From assembly GCA_039000515.1 (NCBI GenBank), contig JBCFYV010001001.1:17124687-17188686 (forward strand): 64,000 nucleotides of DNA. The letters run 5' to 3'. The stretch is from Timema cristinae. Taxonomy: Eukaryota > Arthropoda > Insecta > Phasmatodea > Timematidae. Position numbers and translations under genes: made by a program. The notes beneath the pieces are model-generated. The model was given only the letters and a program-made list of their open reading frames with translations. It was not told the DNA's origin and did not search any database. Within the stretch, counting starts at the first letter, position 1; every line of letters begins with the position of its first letter. Shown one piece after another: positions 1 through 10,064 of the stretch.

Positions 1-263
1 TAGGGTAAGGTGTCAGACTTCTGTGCTGGCGGCCGGAGTTCAATCCTCAGTCCGGCACAGCTTTATCTGATTTCCAAACCCTTCCTACACCTCTGACAAG
101 ACATCTTGTGAATGTGGGGAATGCCAGGCCGCCACCGTGGTTCGGATTCCACGTTAAACTGTAGGTCCTTCATTTCATCTCAAAATCACCCTACCATTAC
201 ACATTAGCGTAAGTGCGTATAACCCGAACGGGTAGTAAGACGCGGTGCTAATAATAATAATAA
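1..263 (+). mobile_element. SINE-A copy, 5' end cut by window edge
   Basis: The copy begins inside the A-box region (TAGGGTAAGGTGTCAG) and runs through the B box, the body and the shared 3' end to a short (AAT)n tail at about 248-263. It is non-coding and was presumably transcribed by Pol III before insertion. It differs from the other copies by only scattered substitutions, so it looks fairly young. Confidence 0.85.
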
Positions 264-284
264 TGTAAAATGTGATAACCTAAT

Positions 285-442
285 CGTCTAAGGTAAATGC
301 CGCATTTGCTTGGATGAAGAGCTGAAAACCATTTTGAAAAAAAAAAAACGTACACCTGACCGGGATTCTAAATCCAATCTCCTTGTCAGCCGCAGTTTAG
401 TCTGACAACACGACTTAAACCATGTGACCACCGAAGCAGGTA
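285..442 (-). mobile_element. SINE-B2 fragment, head plus part of body
   Basis: On the minus strand the tRNA-like head (from 442 down) is followed by a degenerate B box and the body segment with the 'GGTTTTCAGCTCTTC' region. The 3' third and tail are missing. A stretch of 12 A interrupts the body. Divergence is high, so this is an old copy. Confidence 0.65.
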
Positions 443-624
443 GGAAATTGTTTTTTTTTTTAAATCTCATCTTCTTCTTTGAATATTTTTGGTCACATCC
501 TCTATGTATAGGCCTAAGATTATGAAAATCGGTTGTGATGAATCCCGGAACCACTGTTTATAAAGGAATCGCTTCATGTTTAAAATAGAGAGGTTTATTT
601 AACTAATCTGGTGAAATTAAGGTG

Positions 625-965
625 GGATGGTTGGGTTGCGAGTCAAGGCAAGTATCTTTGCAAATTTTAGAGCAAAAATTTGTTCATCAAAATAAATAAA
701 ATCTTTTTCAATTAAAAACATAAGAGTTTAATTTTCTTCATATGGTGACCTCAACATTTCTCTAATATAATCATGTCCTAGAATTTAATGACAACCTTTC
801 CTTTTCATTTAAAAAATATTCTAATTTAATGCCACTATGCAAGTGTTGATATCACCGTGTGAAGAAAATTAAACTCTATATTTCTACTGGAGAAAGGGTT
901 TATATATTTTGCCGAAAAAAAAAGTTTGTTATGAAAACTACAAAAAACACCGAACTTTCTTGCGT
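625..965. mobile_element. AT-rich fold-back MITE, copy 1 of 3
   Basis: The two ends are diverged inverted repeats (around 660-730 and 860-965). Both contain versions of AGTTTAATTTTCTTC or its complement and of a '...AACTACAAAAAACAC...' end. Related sequences lie at about 22585-22900 and 31905-32275, the last with the clearest arms. There is no coding capacity, and the boundaries are approximate. Confidence 0.45.
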
Positions 966-1079
966 CTTCTTCCATTCCACCATATTGCATTTATATTTTA
1001 TTATATTTTACGAAACGTCCGCTAAACGAAAACACCTATACCTAGGCGGCTTCCTTAAAACTAAATATCCGGCCCTATA

Positions 1080-1145
1080 GTGGAGAATGTTGACACAAGA
1101 AGATACAAGGATGTAAGAGATTTGGCCCAGGATAGGATATATATA
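1080..1145 (+). pseudogene. non-LTR retrotransposon 3'-end scrap
   Basis: One frame reads DTRRYKDVRDLAQDRI, which resembles the extreme C-terminus of jockey/RTE-type reverse transcriptase ORFs, where a '(D/E)LAQDR' motif is common. Only about 20 codons remain and there is no upstream RT. The assignment rests on this motif, which recurs at 3045-3185. Confidence 0.4.
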
Positions 1146-1424
1146 TACACCAAGAGTCATTGATGTTATTTTAAACTTCAAATTTGTTCATTAAATGAAT
1201 GAGAATATGAATTTACTGTTTAACATGAAAAGATGTGGGCTATCCGTTAATAAAGTGTTAGTAATAGATTGTTATTAATTTTAGTTACCCTAATATTCAA
1301 ATATTATGATCATCAACTAACGTTAAACAAACACGTATGTTTAAATTAATATAAAAAATTCAAATACCCTACAGATGTTGGCTGTAAATTAATGAATAGT
1401 TATTGAAATATCGAATTGCCTAAT
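1146..1424. other. AT-rich stretch, nothing recognised
   Basis: I see no open frame of note, no repeat unit and no RNA-like fold here. Confidence 0.5.
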
Positions 1425-1665
1425 TACCTGCATCGGTGGTCGCATGCTCTAACGCGTCACTCTCGTTACGGACTGGATTGACAAATGATGGGGAGATCAG
1501 GGTTTGAAACACGGTCGAATGTACTGATGGTGGTTTTGCCTAGACGGTTTCAAACTCTCCACACACGCAAATATGGGTACATATCCTGTAAAATTATACC
1601 ATCTTCATTTCTATTCCATTAACGTAACTAATGTATAGCTCGAACGGTTACTGAAACGTGATAGG
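1425..1665 (+). mobile_element. SINE-B2, full length but diverged
   Basis: The head (CGGTGGTCGCATGCTCTAACG), B box (GGTTTGAAAC), body and degraded shared 3' end are all present. The copy runs into a poly-G stretch (about 1663-1681), not an A-rich tail. That homopolymer is a likely place for assembly or length error. Confidence 0.65.
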
Positions 1666-1837
1666 GGGGGGGGGGAGGGGGCAGCTAATTATTTTCTCTT
1701 GTGGTTGGGGAACTAAGCCACACAACTACCAATAATTGCTAGTCAGGGCTCTAGTTATCTTAGGACAACACCTAGTAACACCGGCAAGAAGATAGTGCTG
1801 CCTCCACGTGTAAGAAACGTTCATCACATATCATCGA

Positions 1838-2310
1838 TTCTGTGATACAGTCGGCTCGAAATCAAATCGTAAATTTACACGTAAACTATTGCACGGGGAT
1901 TATTTCTTATTAATGGAGATAAAGAGTTAACAGAAGTTCTTAATACAGAACATTGTTGAGATATTAAATTATATTTGGATTAAAAAAACTTCATTGAAAA
2001 GGCCGTTTTGACCATTTTAGAATGATTTCACAGCTAAACATTGTGCATAAATCTTTATTCTGTCTTAATAGGAACACACTGTTGTTATTAACAAGAAACT
2101 TTGTCGCTTTATCCCCATCGTCATCGCGGAAAATTTCTAGTAATCATCCAAATACGAATGCACTGAACATATTTCTGCCATTTCTTGGTATTTTCTTTCT
2201 TTTTTACTCCCCATACCTCGCGCGAGCCGGGAGCCGAGTTGTGCCTGATATGATGCACGCTCTTAATATATACTCCATCCACAATAAGTCGAAACTTTCA
2301 CTAAGATAGA
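1838..2310 (+). repeat. dispersed repeat R1, copy 1
   Basis: This stretch is homologous in direct orientation to 38985-39400. Shared landmarks are TGTGATACAGTC, CGTAAATTTACACG, GAAAAGGCCGTTTT, CAAATACGAATGCACTG and the GC-rich GGGAGCCGAGTTG. Copy 1 has about 50 bp more in the middle. It is probably an inactive transposon fragment of unknown class. The 95-codon frame at 2022-2309 lies inside it and is disrupted in copy 2, so I do not call it a gene. Confidence 0.6.
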
Positions 2311-2519
2311 TCTGAAAGAAAAATAAAGATATATGTCTACGTTTTAACACACACAATGAGATGATCAACTGGAGTCTTTAGTTTATGATTTGTTTATATT
2401 TTTAATTTAATAAATGTATTAATATATTGAACATGCACTTTCTAAACACAATATAAGTCTTGTAAAGAAGACGCTTAATCTAAAATGCAAAAACATAGCT
2501 CCTAGGTAGAGTTTTTGGA

Positions 2520-2610
2520 AAAGTGCCAGCAGTTGCATGGAAGAAGAGTAGGAAACCATTGAGAAAAACCACCCTTAGCACACCCAACCCCGATTCGAAC
2601 AGGCTGGAAT
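2520..2610 (-). mobile_element. SINE-B2 body fragment
   Basis: Only the middle of the element survives: the body (complement of the GGTTTCCTACTC region) and a B box (ATTCGAAC on the plus strand). No tail or head is present. Confidence 0.5.
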
Positions 2611-3044
2611 TTAAATTATTGTACACCAGTGTTAATAGTCAATTATTTAGCAATATTAATTTACACCTCTATGTTAATAATTACCAGCAGTTTATAAATC
2701 GCATGATTTTTTTTTTACAATCGCGTCTTACTATCTGTTCAAGCTATAGGCAAAATTGCATGAAAAAAAGAATGGTTATTCCTGTGAATTTTTTTTAAAA
2801 AAGTTAACAAATCTTATGTAAGCAAAATAAAATGGGGGGGGGGTCAGACATTTTCTTATTTTTGCTTACAAAGGGAAAGGGGGAAGGTTAAAAATGGCCA
2901 AAAATGTGCTTACGTAATACTTGAACGCCCCCAAAGTACTAAGTTACTTAATTAATTGAACCAACTCATCATAAAGGAACGACACAAACTACGCCTTCTT
3001 GGTATCAAGTATTAAATATATATATTTATTAAGTAGAAATTTAT
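2611..3044. other. unclassified, with a G-rich transposon-like scrap
   Basis: About 2834-2935 holds a G-run followed by TTTTGCTTACAAAGGG and ends TGCTTACGTAATACTTG before CCCC. The pairing of a G-rich start with a C-rich end suggests the termini of a short DNA transposon. The family is not identified. The remainder is AT-rich without signal. Confidence 0.3.
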
Positions 3045-3185
3045 GGGAAGAGATTATTGGGAAGACCTAGACTCAGGTGGGGGGAAATAGCATTAGAATG
3101 GTCATGAAAGGAGTGTAATGAGGTGGACAGGATAGAAGAACTAGCTCAAGATAGAGATAGTAAGTGTGGCAATTAACTCTCGAGT
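3045..3185 (+). pseudogene. non-LTR retrotransposon ORF C-terminus remnant
   Basis: One frame reads LLGRPRLRWGEIALEW and, a little further on, RIEELAQDRD. 'GRPRLRW...' followed by 'ELAQDR' is the usual end of jockey/RTE-type ORF2 proteins. About 45 codons remain, with a stop in between. It lies 0.8 kb upstream of the larger LINE remnant and matches a different portion of such proteins, so it may be a separate insertion. Confidence 0.6.
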
Positions 3186-3649
3186 TCCTAATGTCTTAGA
3201 GTAGGTAAGTAATATATGATTGAGCCAAGTCCATTATTAATAGAGCACTACATTAAGCCACGGGATAAACTAAATTCCTACCTAGTTTATTTAAAATTGT
3301 TGATCATGCGTCGTACCTGGAAACAAATTAAGGGAAAACATGATAAGCTATCACTATTTCATGAATCATTTTAGTTTCACTGCCATTAAAAAACCATTTG
3401 CATATTAGAAGGTCAACCATAATCACCTAGAAAGTAACGACTTCACAATACTGTACAAAGAAAAACTTTTTAAATGGAGTAAGAATACACTATGATTGAC
3501 TGACTATCATTAAATAACAATGATTTTAAGTTTTCATTATCTTCAATATGGTTGACGTTTGGAATTGCAAGAAACTAATTAATTAAAATGATGTGCTACT
3601 AATAAGAGCTGCTTTTAAAAGATGTACTTGTATAGTTGACTACTTTTAT

Positions 3650-3939
3650 TTATTACTCTTGATTTATTATCACCTTACCTCCCTAGTGGTAGTAATCCGG
3701 GAACAGTATATTGGCCGGCTAGGCAGTCTCTATAGTAGGGATACTGGTTTGTAGGAACAGTGCAAACTCGCTCAGCGTAAGATTGAGCAACAGTTGTACG
3801 TATTGTGGTATACTGGCTAAATTAATGTGCCAACTCCAATCGGTATAGTATCCTTACCGTAAGCAGCAAATACTGTCATAAGCGCGGGCACGATCAAGTC
3901 TAGTAACCTAGTATAATCTAAATTGATGGGCAGCTGAGG
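3650..3939 (+). other. possible 5' leader of the adjacent LINE remnant
   Basis: This stretch sits immediately upstream of the endonuclease remnant. It contains two partly similar segments (TAGGGATACTGGTTT and GGTATACTGGCTAAA). It is non-coding in the plus frames, and calling it a LINE 5' UTR is inference from position only. Confidence 0.3.
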
Positions 3940-5235
3940 TTAAAACTGAAGGGCCCATTTGTAGATATTCTGGCTAGAAATGGACTACTGGAAAGTGGGA
4001 TGTGAGAGGAGTGTGTGGTAAAGAGAACGAACTGTTAAAGAAATTATTGGAAGTAAACATTGATATTTTGTGTGTATGTGAAACCAAGCAGAAAAGGAAA
4101 GATGGTTTGGTGACGAGTGACGGTATTCTGGCATTGTGGTCGGGTGTGGATGAATGGGTAAGAGGTAGTCAGGATGTAGATTTATTCTTAAGCCCAAGAG
4201 CTAATCTGTTTAGTGCACATCGAGGCTGAGATGTTAAACGCTATAAAACTGTTTAAGGATGGCAAAGCTGCGGTCTTGGATGGGATCACAAGTGAAATGA
4301 TGGGGGGGTATAGTACTAGCCAGATTGTGTGAGATGTTCAATGTGTGTGCTAGGATGTCGAATGTTCCTAATGACTGGAAGAATGCTGTCATTGTTCTTT
4401 TGGAAAAAGGCAAAGGCACTAAGAGTGAATATATGAATTATAGGGCAGTTAATTTGTTGAGCATTTCAAGCAAAGTTTTTGGGAGAGTTTTAATTGAGAG
4501 GGTACGTGAAAAAAACTGCCGACAAGATTCGGGGGGTGCAATGTGATTTCATGCCAGGTAGAGGTTGAATGGACCAGATATTTACAATTCAAAAAGTGAT
4601 TGAGAAATGTATGAAATTAAGGAAGAAAGTTCATTTTGCATTTTTTGATCTGGAGAAACCGTACGATCAGGTGAGTAGGAGTATGTGTATCTGGGCAGAA
4701 TGTTCTGTAAAAATGGAAGGATGGATGATGAAATCAATAGACAGGTGAATGCAACTCGGAGAGTAGCTATAAGTATGTGAACTAGTGAAAAGAATAAGTA
4801 CTATCAAAAGAGGAAAAAATGGCAGTGAATAAAAGTTTGTTAACGCCAACATTGTTTTATGAATGTGAAAAGTGGGTTTGTTAGGATAAACACAAGAGCA
4901 AGGTGAATGCGGTTGGAATGAGATACCTAAGAAATGTATGTGGAAAAACTCGTATGGATAGTCAAAGAGTGTGGTGTGAGAAAAGCGTGTTACGTTGGTT
5001 GGAGAAAGTTGAAGGATGAATGTGGATCGAGTGACGAAGGAAATATATGAAGGTAGAATGTCTGGATCAAAAGGAAGGGGTAGGCCATGTAAGACGTGGT
5101 TAAATGTTGTAGTATGAATGTGTGAAAAGAGAAAACATTAAGAGTTTTGAGAATGAAAGAGCATGTATTACTCGGTGTATGGATATTATTGAAGCGAAGG
5201 GAGTATGCAAGGAAATAGAAGTGTGGAGAAAGTGA
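3940..5235 (+). pseudogene. degenerate APE/RT non-LTR retrotransposon (RTE/jockey-like)
   Basis: These are decayed pieces of an ORF2 protein in order. From about 3982: an apurinic-type endonuclease start with KWDVRGVCGKENEL, DILCVCETK and WSGVDEWVRG. From about 4215: the reverse-transcriptase N-terminal part (KLFKDGKAAVLDGITSEMM, NDWKNAVIV, NYRAVNLLSI). At about 4555-4670: DQIFTIQKVIEKC and FFDLEKPYD, where intact relatives have a conserved F(I/V)D.EKAYD. At about 4810-5110: the C-terminal stretch (VNAVGMRYLRNVCGKTRMD, then GSKGRGRP). The endonuclease C-terminus and the second half of RT, including the catalytic xxDD box, are missing, so there are at least two internal deletions plus several stops and frameshifts. 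It cannot encode an active enzyme. The family call (RTE versus jockey/CR1) is uncertain, but the non-LTR assignment is firm. Confidence 0.8.
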
Positions 5236-6957
5236 GTGAGGATGGATTGAGTACAGAGTAGTTATTTTTAAGCTATATGCACAGTTTCTTGACTATCCCA
5301 CAATCAAGAAGTTTTTCTAATAAACATATTTACATCTAAACAACTAATTTGTGCTCAATTATCAGCATTCAAAGCTGTTATGTACACTACATTTTACGGT
5401 TGAGGCTTACAGTATTACCTCGACCGTGTCCACTATCTCTCTCATATAAGTAGCACCTTTGTGGAAAAAAATAAGATTAGCTTACTGCCTTTCAAGTCAA
5501 ACAAAGTACACATTAATATTCAATATGCATATGATAATAAAATTATGAGGAAATGGAATTGCATGTTGTTTTAGTAACTTGCTGTGTCATCTTGGAACAA
5601 ACTATTTAAAACAAATTTTAAATATAACACTATAAAAATTGTATTTAAAGAGTGTCTTAAAGTTTTATATAGGGCCTATATATTTTTATAAATCTATTTT
5701 TTTTCTCAGCATTAAACAATGAACAACAAATATTCAAACTTCAATTCAACTTACATATTTTTTTTCATACATTCATTTTTAAAAAGTCATAATAATAAGC
5801 TTACATTCGATGGCAGACATTTCAATAATGAGATGAATATATTATTATTATTACTATTACTATTATTGACAAGTAATATCTCTAGTAAAGGATTCAAATT
5901 TTTGTGATATTTCTCAACCACCAAGGCTTTTCATATTTTTTATAAAAGGGATAAAAATAGGCTCCTGACGCCCAAATACAAGTCAAAACCTGAGTTGTTG
6001 AGATAAGAATAGAAGGTATAGCTTATGACAAGAGGCTTTGAAATACGCCAAGAGAGAAAACTGTTAGAAAAATATTTCCCGCAGTATGTTAAGCTAAAAT
6101 ATCAATATTTTGAGGATCTTTTTTATTTACATTGTAGCGGGGGTGTACGAAGTCTATTTTCATAAATAAAAACGAATCGAATAGAATTTGTAAAAATAAA
6201 ATCCCGTGTCGAATCCTAATTCAAATATTTGTTGATCATTGTTTTACGAGTTTAAAAAATGTGTATTGTGAATATTTATTTGACTTTTGACACGCTTTAA
6301 ATCATTTAGATAAAATAAAAATTCAAAATGGTTTAAAATATTTTGTTCTAAGCTGATATACCATATTATTAAAATAACATGCAATTCAATTACTTCGGAT
6401 TATTTTCATATGGATATTGAGTAGCAATATACACTTTGTTCACCTCGAAAGGTAACAAGTTTACCTTGCTTGTTTCTACTATGGTACAGCTCGGTAAGGT
6501 AGGGTTGTAAGCTTTCGCTGTAAGCGGAAGGTATCCTTCCTTTACCCTATAAGATAGTGGAATTATGCAAATTAGGCCTGCTATGATATAACTTATAAGA
6601 TAGTATCATAATGTAATACATCAAGGTAAGACTGATATATTTCAAGGTAAACGGAGAATACATAGAGAGGTGATAAATAAACACAAATAAGTATTTTAGC
6701 TGTATATATTTTTATTAAAGAATGTTCGTAGGTGTCAAAGACAGACTTTTATTTCCGGAGGTGAGTTAATGCTGATACATTTTCGAAGTGAAAATTAAAG
6801 TTTCAACGCTTCGCACATCCTTATTTGTAAGAGAGCATGTGCAATAGCACCCTAAGATCTAGCTAGCCACCATATTAGTAATGAAACAAAGGAAGACGCT
6901 TAATTACCTACTCAACTTTAACCTAAGTAAAAAAAAACAGTTCGGTTCAGTCTAGAA
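5236..6957. other. 1.7 kb AT-rich spacer without recognised gene
   Basis: The content is mostly A/T runs. At about 6465-6560 a moderately GC stretch contains GGTAAGGTAGGGTTGTAAGC and a later GTAAGCGGAAGG, and looks like a fragment of an unidentified repeat. A weak exon-like arrangement at 6721-6760 is discussed in the findings. Confidence 0.5.
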
Positions 6958-7316
6958 ATGATAATAATAGTAATAATAATTACGTGTCTGGGCTGTATCA
7001 GTCTGTAGTCCAGTTTGCGGAAAGGTTAGTCAGTACTAATGTACCGTTGTCCTAGGGATGCCCGAATGTACTTATCATACATACTTTCCGTGGAGGCTCT
7101 TTCCATGTCCCGATGAGGTGAGGGGTTAATGATAATGAGTATGAGGGGGTGACGCCAATGAAGCTCTTAACCTAACCTCAAACCTAACAAACCTGGTGAA
7201 TTTTGGGGTTGGAGGGGTTATTCCCCTTTCAAGAAAATCCCCTTGTACCAGAAGAGAATTGAATCCGGACCTCTAGGCCAGCATCCAGGGCCTCCGACCA
7301 CTAAACCACGAGGTTG
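6958..7316 (-). mobile_element. SINE-D copy, minus strand
   Basis: Read on the minus strand from 7316, the head has A box TGGTTTAGTGG and B box GGATTCAATTC. A body of about 250 bp shared with 33233-33525 follows (CATACTTTCCGTGGAGG, GTACATTAGTACTGAC), then an ATT-type tail at 6958-6981. Its body is unrelated to SINE-A and SINE-B, so it is an independent tRNA-derived family. A TTAGG-like motif in the body explains the CCTAACCT scraps at about 7170-7195. Confidence 0.7.
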
Positions 7317-7344
7317 ATTAGTCTAATTTTTTTTTTTTGTAACA

Positions 7345-7416
7345 AGATTCGTTACATGTGTATAACCTGAACAGGTGGTAAGACGTGGTGCTTAAAAAAA
7401 AAAGATTCGCTACGTG
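7345..7416 (+). mobile_element. 3'-end-only SINE insertion flanked by target duplication
   Basis: About 47 bp of the shared SINE 3' end (GTATAACCTGAACAGGTGGTAAG, then a run of A) sits between AAGATTCGTTAC (7345-7356) and AAGATTCGCTAC, a 12-bp direct repeat with one mismatch. Nothing of the head or body is present. This is the product expected from very early termination of target-primed reverse transcription. Confidence 0.65.
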
Positions 7417-8121
7417 CACGTCTTGCACATCAGGTTTTGTTTGATTTCAGGTTCAGAGCACAAATTAAAGAGTGGTTCACACGTTCGACATATCTAAAAC
7501 GCTGATTGTGCGTTTTTCTCGAGTAGCGTAGCAATTAACATGTTCACAGAAATACCATATTGACCCGTGATGTTTTGCAAGCCCAAATTAAAACAACTGA
7601 TTTCCAACTCTGATACAAACAAGTTAATTAAAATATATTCACACGTACGAATCACAAAACTTGATTTGTGTGTATGTGTTAAATGCAACTAACACGTTTA
7701 GCAAAACTGTACAAAACTAATTAAGTGTTTCCCTGACACTAGCCATAGATGATAGATAAAATGCAATTATTTGAAAGAAAGTAGTTTTAACTAACAGTGT
7801 AAGTGTATCAATGTAAAAGTGAATAAGTAGGTAATATTAAAGTTTTGAATTAAAAACATAACATTTAAATTGCATTTGAATACGGGAACATATGTGTGTA
7901 GAGCTAATAATCTAATTCATAGGTTTACAAACTGAAATCTCTACCCTCCCCCCCCCCCCTTTCCATCATCCACCTCCAGCTTAACGAGGGTTTATCTAGT
8001 ACGATCACTAGTTCTAGAACGATAAGTCCGAAACAGAAAACAAAAAAAACAAAAAAAGTGTACTGAATTTGAAGTTTATGAAAAATTCGTTTGTCGTGAC
8101 TCTGAGGAAATTAAACATCAA
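7417..8121. other. AT-rich spacer
   Basis: No feature is supported. A C homopolymer at about 7947-7960 is the only landmark. Confidence 0.5.
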
Positions 8122-8182
8122 AAGGGTCTCCTTTCGTGATCTAGTGGTTAAGGCGCTGGTCTCTAATGAATAACCAGTTTCA
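8122..8182 (+). other. tRNA-like SINE head, isolated
   Basis: CGTGATCTAGTGGTTAAGG matches an A box (GATCTAGTGG), but the B box that should follow is degenerate (AGTTTCAAATTT). It lies upstream of the palindromic element and may be the head of the SINE-B2 body found at 8715-8890, separated from it by later insertions. Confidence 0.4.
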
Positions 8183-8289
8183 AATTTAATATACATTAAT
8201 GAATCAGATAGCTGAAGCTATCATCTAACATTTTTAGTGAGGCTTAACACCACTTAGATATCATATTCTGAAAATTGAAAAATGAAAAT

Positions 8290-8360
8290 TTTGGACACGG
8301 GAATCGAACCCGGGACCTTCGGCTTAGTACGCCAATGCTCTTACCACTGAGCTATCCAGG
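8290..8360 (-). pseudogene. tRNA-like cloverleaf, left arm of palindrome
   Basis: On the minus strand: acceptor CCTGGA, D arm GCTC/GAGC, anticodon arm TTGGC/GCCGA around GTACTAA (anticodon ACT), 5-nt variable loop, and T loop TTCGATT with box B GGGTTCGATTC. The last acceptor bases are mutated (CCAA for CCAGG). Anticodon ACT would be serine, but a serine tRNA needs a long variable arm. I therefore regard it as a tRNA-derived transposon part and not a working tRNA. Confidence 0.6.
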
Positions 8361-8605
8361 ATTCGTCCCGTGCCCATGGTCATTCTTCACTCATATTTTT
8401 AAGGCAGAGTCTATGATGGACGTGCGGAAGTCGTCAGCTTATAAACATGTGATTATATGGGATCACTAGCCATCAGACAACGCAGCCACCTGATGGCTTG
8501 TCATCCCATATAATCACATGTTTATAAGCTGACGACTTCTGCACGTCCATCATAGACTCTGCCTTAAAAATATGAGTGAAGAATGACCATGGGCACGGGA
8601 CGAAT

Positions 8606-8676
8606 CCTGGCTAGTTCAGTGGTAAGAGCATTGGCGTACTAGGCCGAAGGTCCCGGGTTCGATTCCCGTGTCCAGG
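8606..8676 (+). pseudogene. tRNA-like cloverleaf, right arm of palindrome
   Basis: The same 71-nt cloverleaf as the left arm, here with an intact outer acceptor (CCTGG...CCAGG). Loop GTACTAG again gives anticodon ACT, and box B is GGGTTCGATTC. The D arm carries a T (TAGTTCAG). A single A/G change in the anticodon loop and the acceptor changes are the main differences between arms. Confidence 0.6.
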
Positions 8677-8714
8677 TGTAAATTTTCAATTTTCAGAATA
8701 TCAAATTTAATAGC

Positions 8715-8890
8715 TTACATAACCGCTTCGGTGGCTGCGGGTGTTTATTTCATAAATGTTTTCCACTCTCCGTCCAAGCAAATGCGGGTGCATTTCCTTT
8801 AAACTAAGCCTTCATGATCCCTAACCCATTAGTGTAATTAGTATATACAGGCGTCTATCCTGAAATGTAGTAAGACACGGTAATATACAA
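8715..8890 (+). mobile_element. SINE-B2 with internal deletion
   Basis: The copy begins CCGCTTCGGTGGCTGCGG, loses the rest of the head and the B box, and resumes in the body (TTTTCCACTCTCC...GCAAATGCGGGTGC). It ends in a mutated 3' end (GTAGTAAGACACGG). Confidence 0.65.
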
Positions 8891-8964
8891 AAATAGCTTA
8901 CACATATGCTTTTACGTTATTTATTAATTGCGTAAAATTGAGCTATTCTAGAGAGGAAAATATT

Positions 8965-9243
8965 GGTGACCTGGTGGTCTAGGAGTAAGGTGTCAGACTT
9001 CTATATTGGGGGTCCGGGGTTCAATCCTCGGTCCCGGCACATGTTTATATGATTTCCAAACCCTTCCTTCACCTTTGACAAGACGTGTATTAATCACAAC
9101 TTGTGAATGTGGGGAATGCCAGGCCTCCACCGTGGTTCGGATTCCACGTTAAACTGTAGGTCCTTCATTTCATCTCACAATCACCCTACCATTACACATT
9201 AGCGTAAGTGCGTATAACCCGAACGGGTAGTAAGATGCGGCGC

Positions 9244-9278
<35 letters not shown>

Positions 9279-9279
9279 T
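8965..9279 (+). mobile_element. SINE-A, full length with long (AAT)n tail
   Basis: GGTGACCTGGTGGTCTAGG opens the head and the B box is GGTTCAATCC. This is the longer subtype, with the extra GTGTATTAATCACAA segment after the head that is missing from the 42612 and 63233 copies. The tail is about 12 AAT units. Confidence 0.9.
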
Positions 9280-9715
9280 AGAGGAAAATACATTAAGTAT
9301 TTGGGTGTCCCGCGTAGTTTTTGTCCCTCCACTTAATACTGCATTGTATTTGACTTATTTTAACAAAACTTTAGTGGACACTAACGAAACCCCAAGGAAT
9401 CCTCCGGTTTATATTTTATCGTGTTCTCCTTTGCCTAGAAGGGTAGAGAGTTATACAATATTTAACGGTTTCGGGCAAGTAAAAACAAATTATTTTGGCA
9501 TTGATTTAATAAAGTTGATTGATTTTAAAGTTGATTTAATAAATTATTGGAAAAGAAAAAAATTAAAGGGGGTACATATTACATAGTAGAATACAATAAT
9601 ATAAGTCTATATTCTATAGTTCTGTACTAAAATAAAATTAGTCTACTATATTAACAAAAGGAAGATGTAATAATTTAAATATTTACGAAATAGTGTGTTT
9701 GAAACTAGATTTTTT
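9280..9715. other. AT-rich stretch with an unrecognised 93-codon frame
   Basis: An open frame at 9305-9586 (+) begins MSRVVFVPPLNTALYL. I recognise no family in it. It has a low-complexity, lysine- and isoleucine-rich C-terminus, no upstream promoter or splice context, and an AT-rich setting in which such frames arise by chance. I do not call it a gene. Confidence 0.3.
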
Positions 9716-10009
9716 CCACCACGTCTTACTACCCCTGCGAGATATCAGAAGTTTATCACCCTAATGGGGTATGCATGAGTAAGGTTAACATTTATTAGAA
9801 ATGTACCTGCATTTAAATGGGGGGGGAGAGTGAGATACTTTAATGGAAATTGTATGAGAAATCTTAATTGCGTTGTTCAGTTTAGTAGATAAAGAATACT
9901 CTAAGCGGGAGTTGATCGCGTGACGCTACTTATCTCGAATAGAAGAGTTGACTCTGGTTGGGAGCTTCATGCACTTGCACGCGACGTTCCTGATTTATTT
10001 TCAAGCCTC
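9716..10009. other. SINE 3'-end scrap and unclassified sequence
   Basis: CACCACGTCTTACTACCC at about 9717-9734 is the complement of the shared SINE 3' end and belongs to a minus-strand fragment of about 25-40 bp. The rest shows no signal. Confidence 0.4.
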
Positions 10010-10010
10010 T

Positions 10011-10026
10011 ATTATTATTATTATTA

Positions 10027-10064
<38 letters not shown>

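Larger units (their letters stand above)
8263..8701. mobile_element. fold-back element with a tRNA-like sequence in each arm
   Basis: This is an almost perfect palindrome: left arm 8263-8476, 13-nt loop 8477-8489, right arm 8490-8701. Each arm contains a tRNA-like sequence, with the two 5' ends facing inward. Outer ends match as ATATTCTGAAAATTGAAAA. There is no coding capacity. Relatives occur at 56019-56189 and, as a deletion derivative, at 61975-62050. It could be a head-to-head inverted SINE dimer or a fold-back DNA transposon that captured a tRNA. No clean target duplication is visible. An isolated repeat TCAAATTTAAT occurs at 8184 and 8702. Confidence 0.75.

Noticed and set aside
3676..3760. 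Minus-strand exon before GGGAG|GTAAGG
   Set aside because: Open frame, but mediocre acceptor, and the sequence is likely the leader of the adjacent LINE remnant.
8290..8676. Two functional tRNA-Ser(ACT) genes
   Set aside because: The variable arm is too short for serine, the arms are part of a palindrome, and one acceptor end is mutated.
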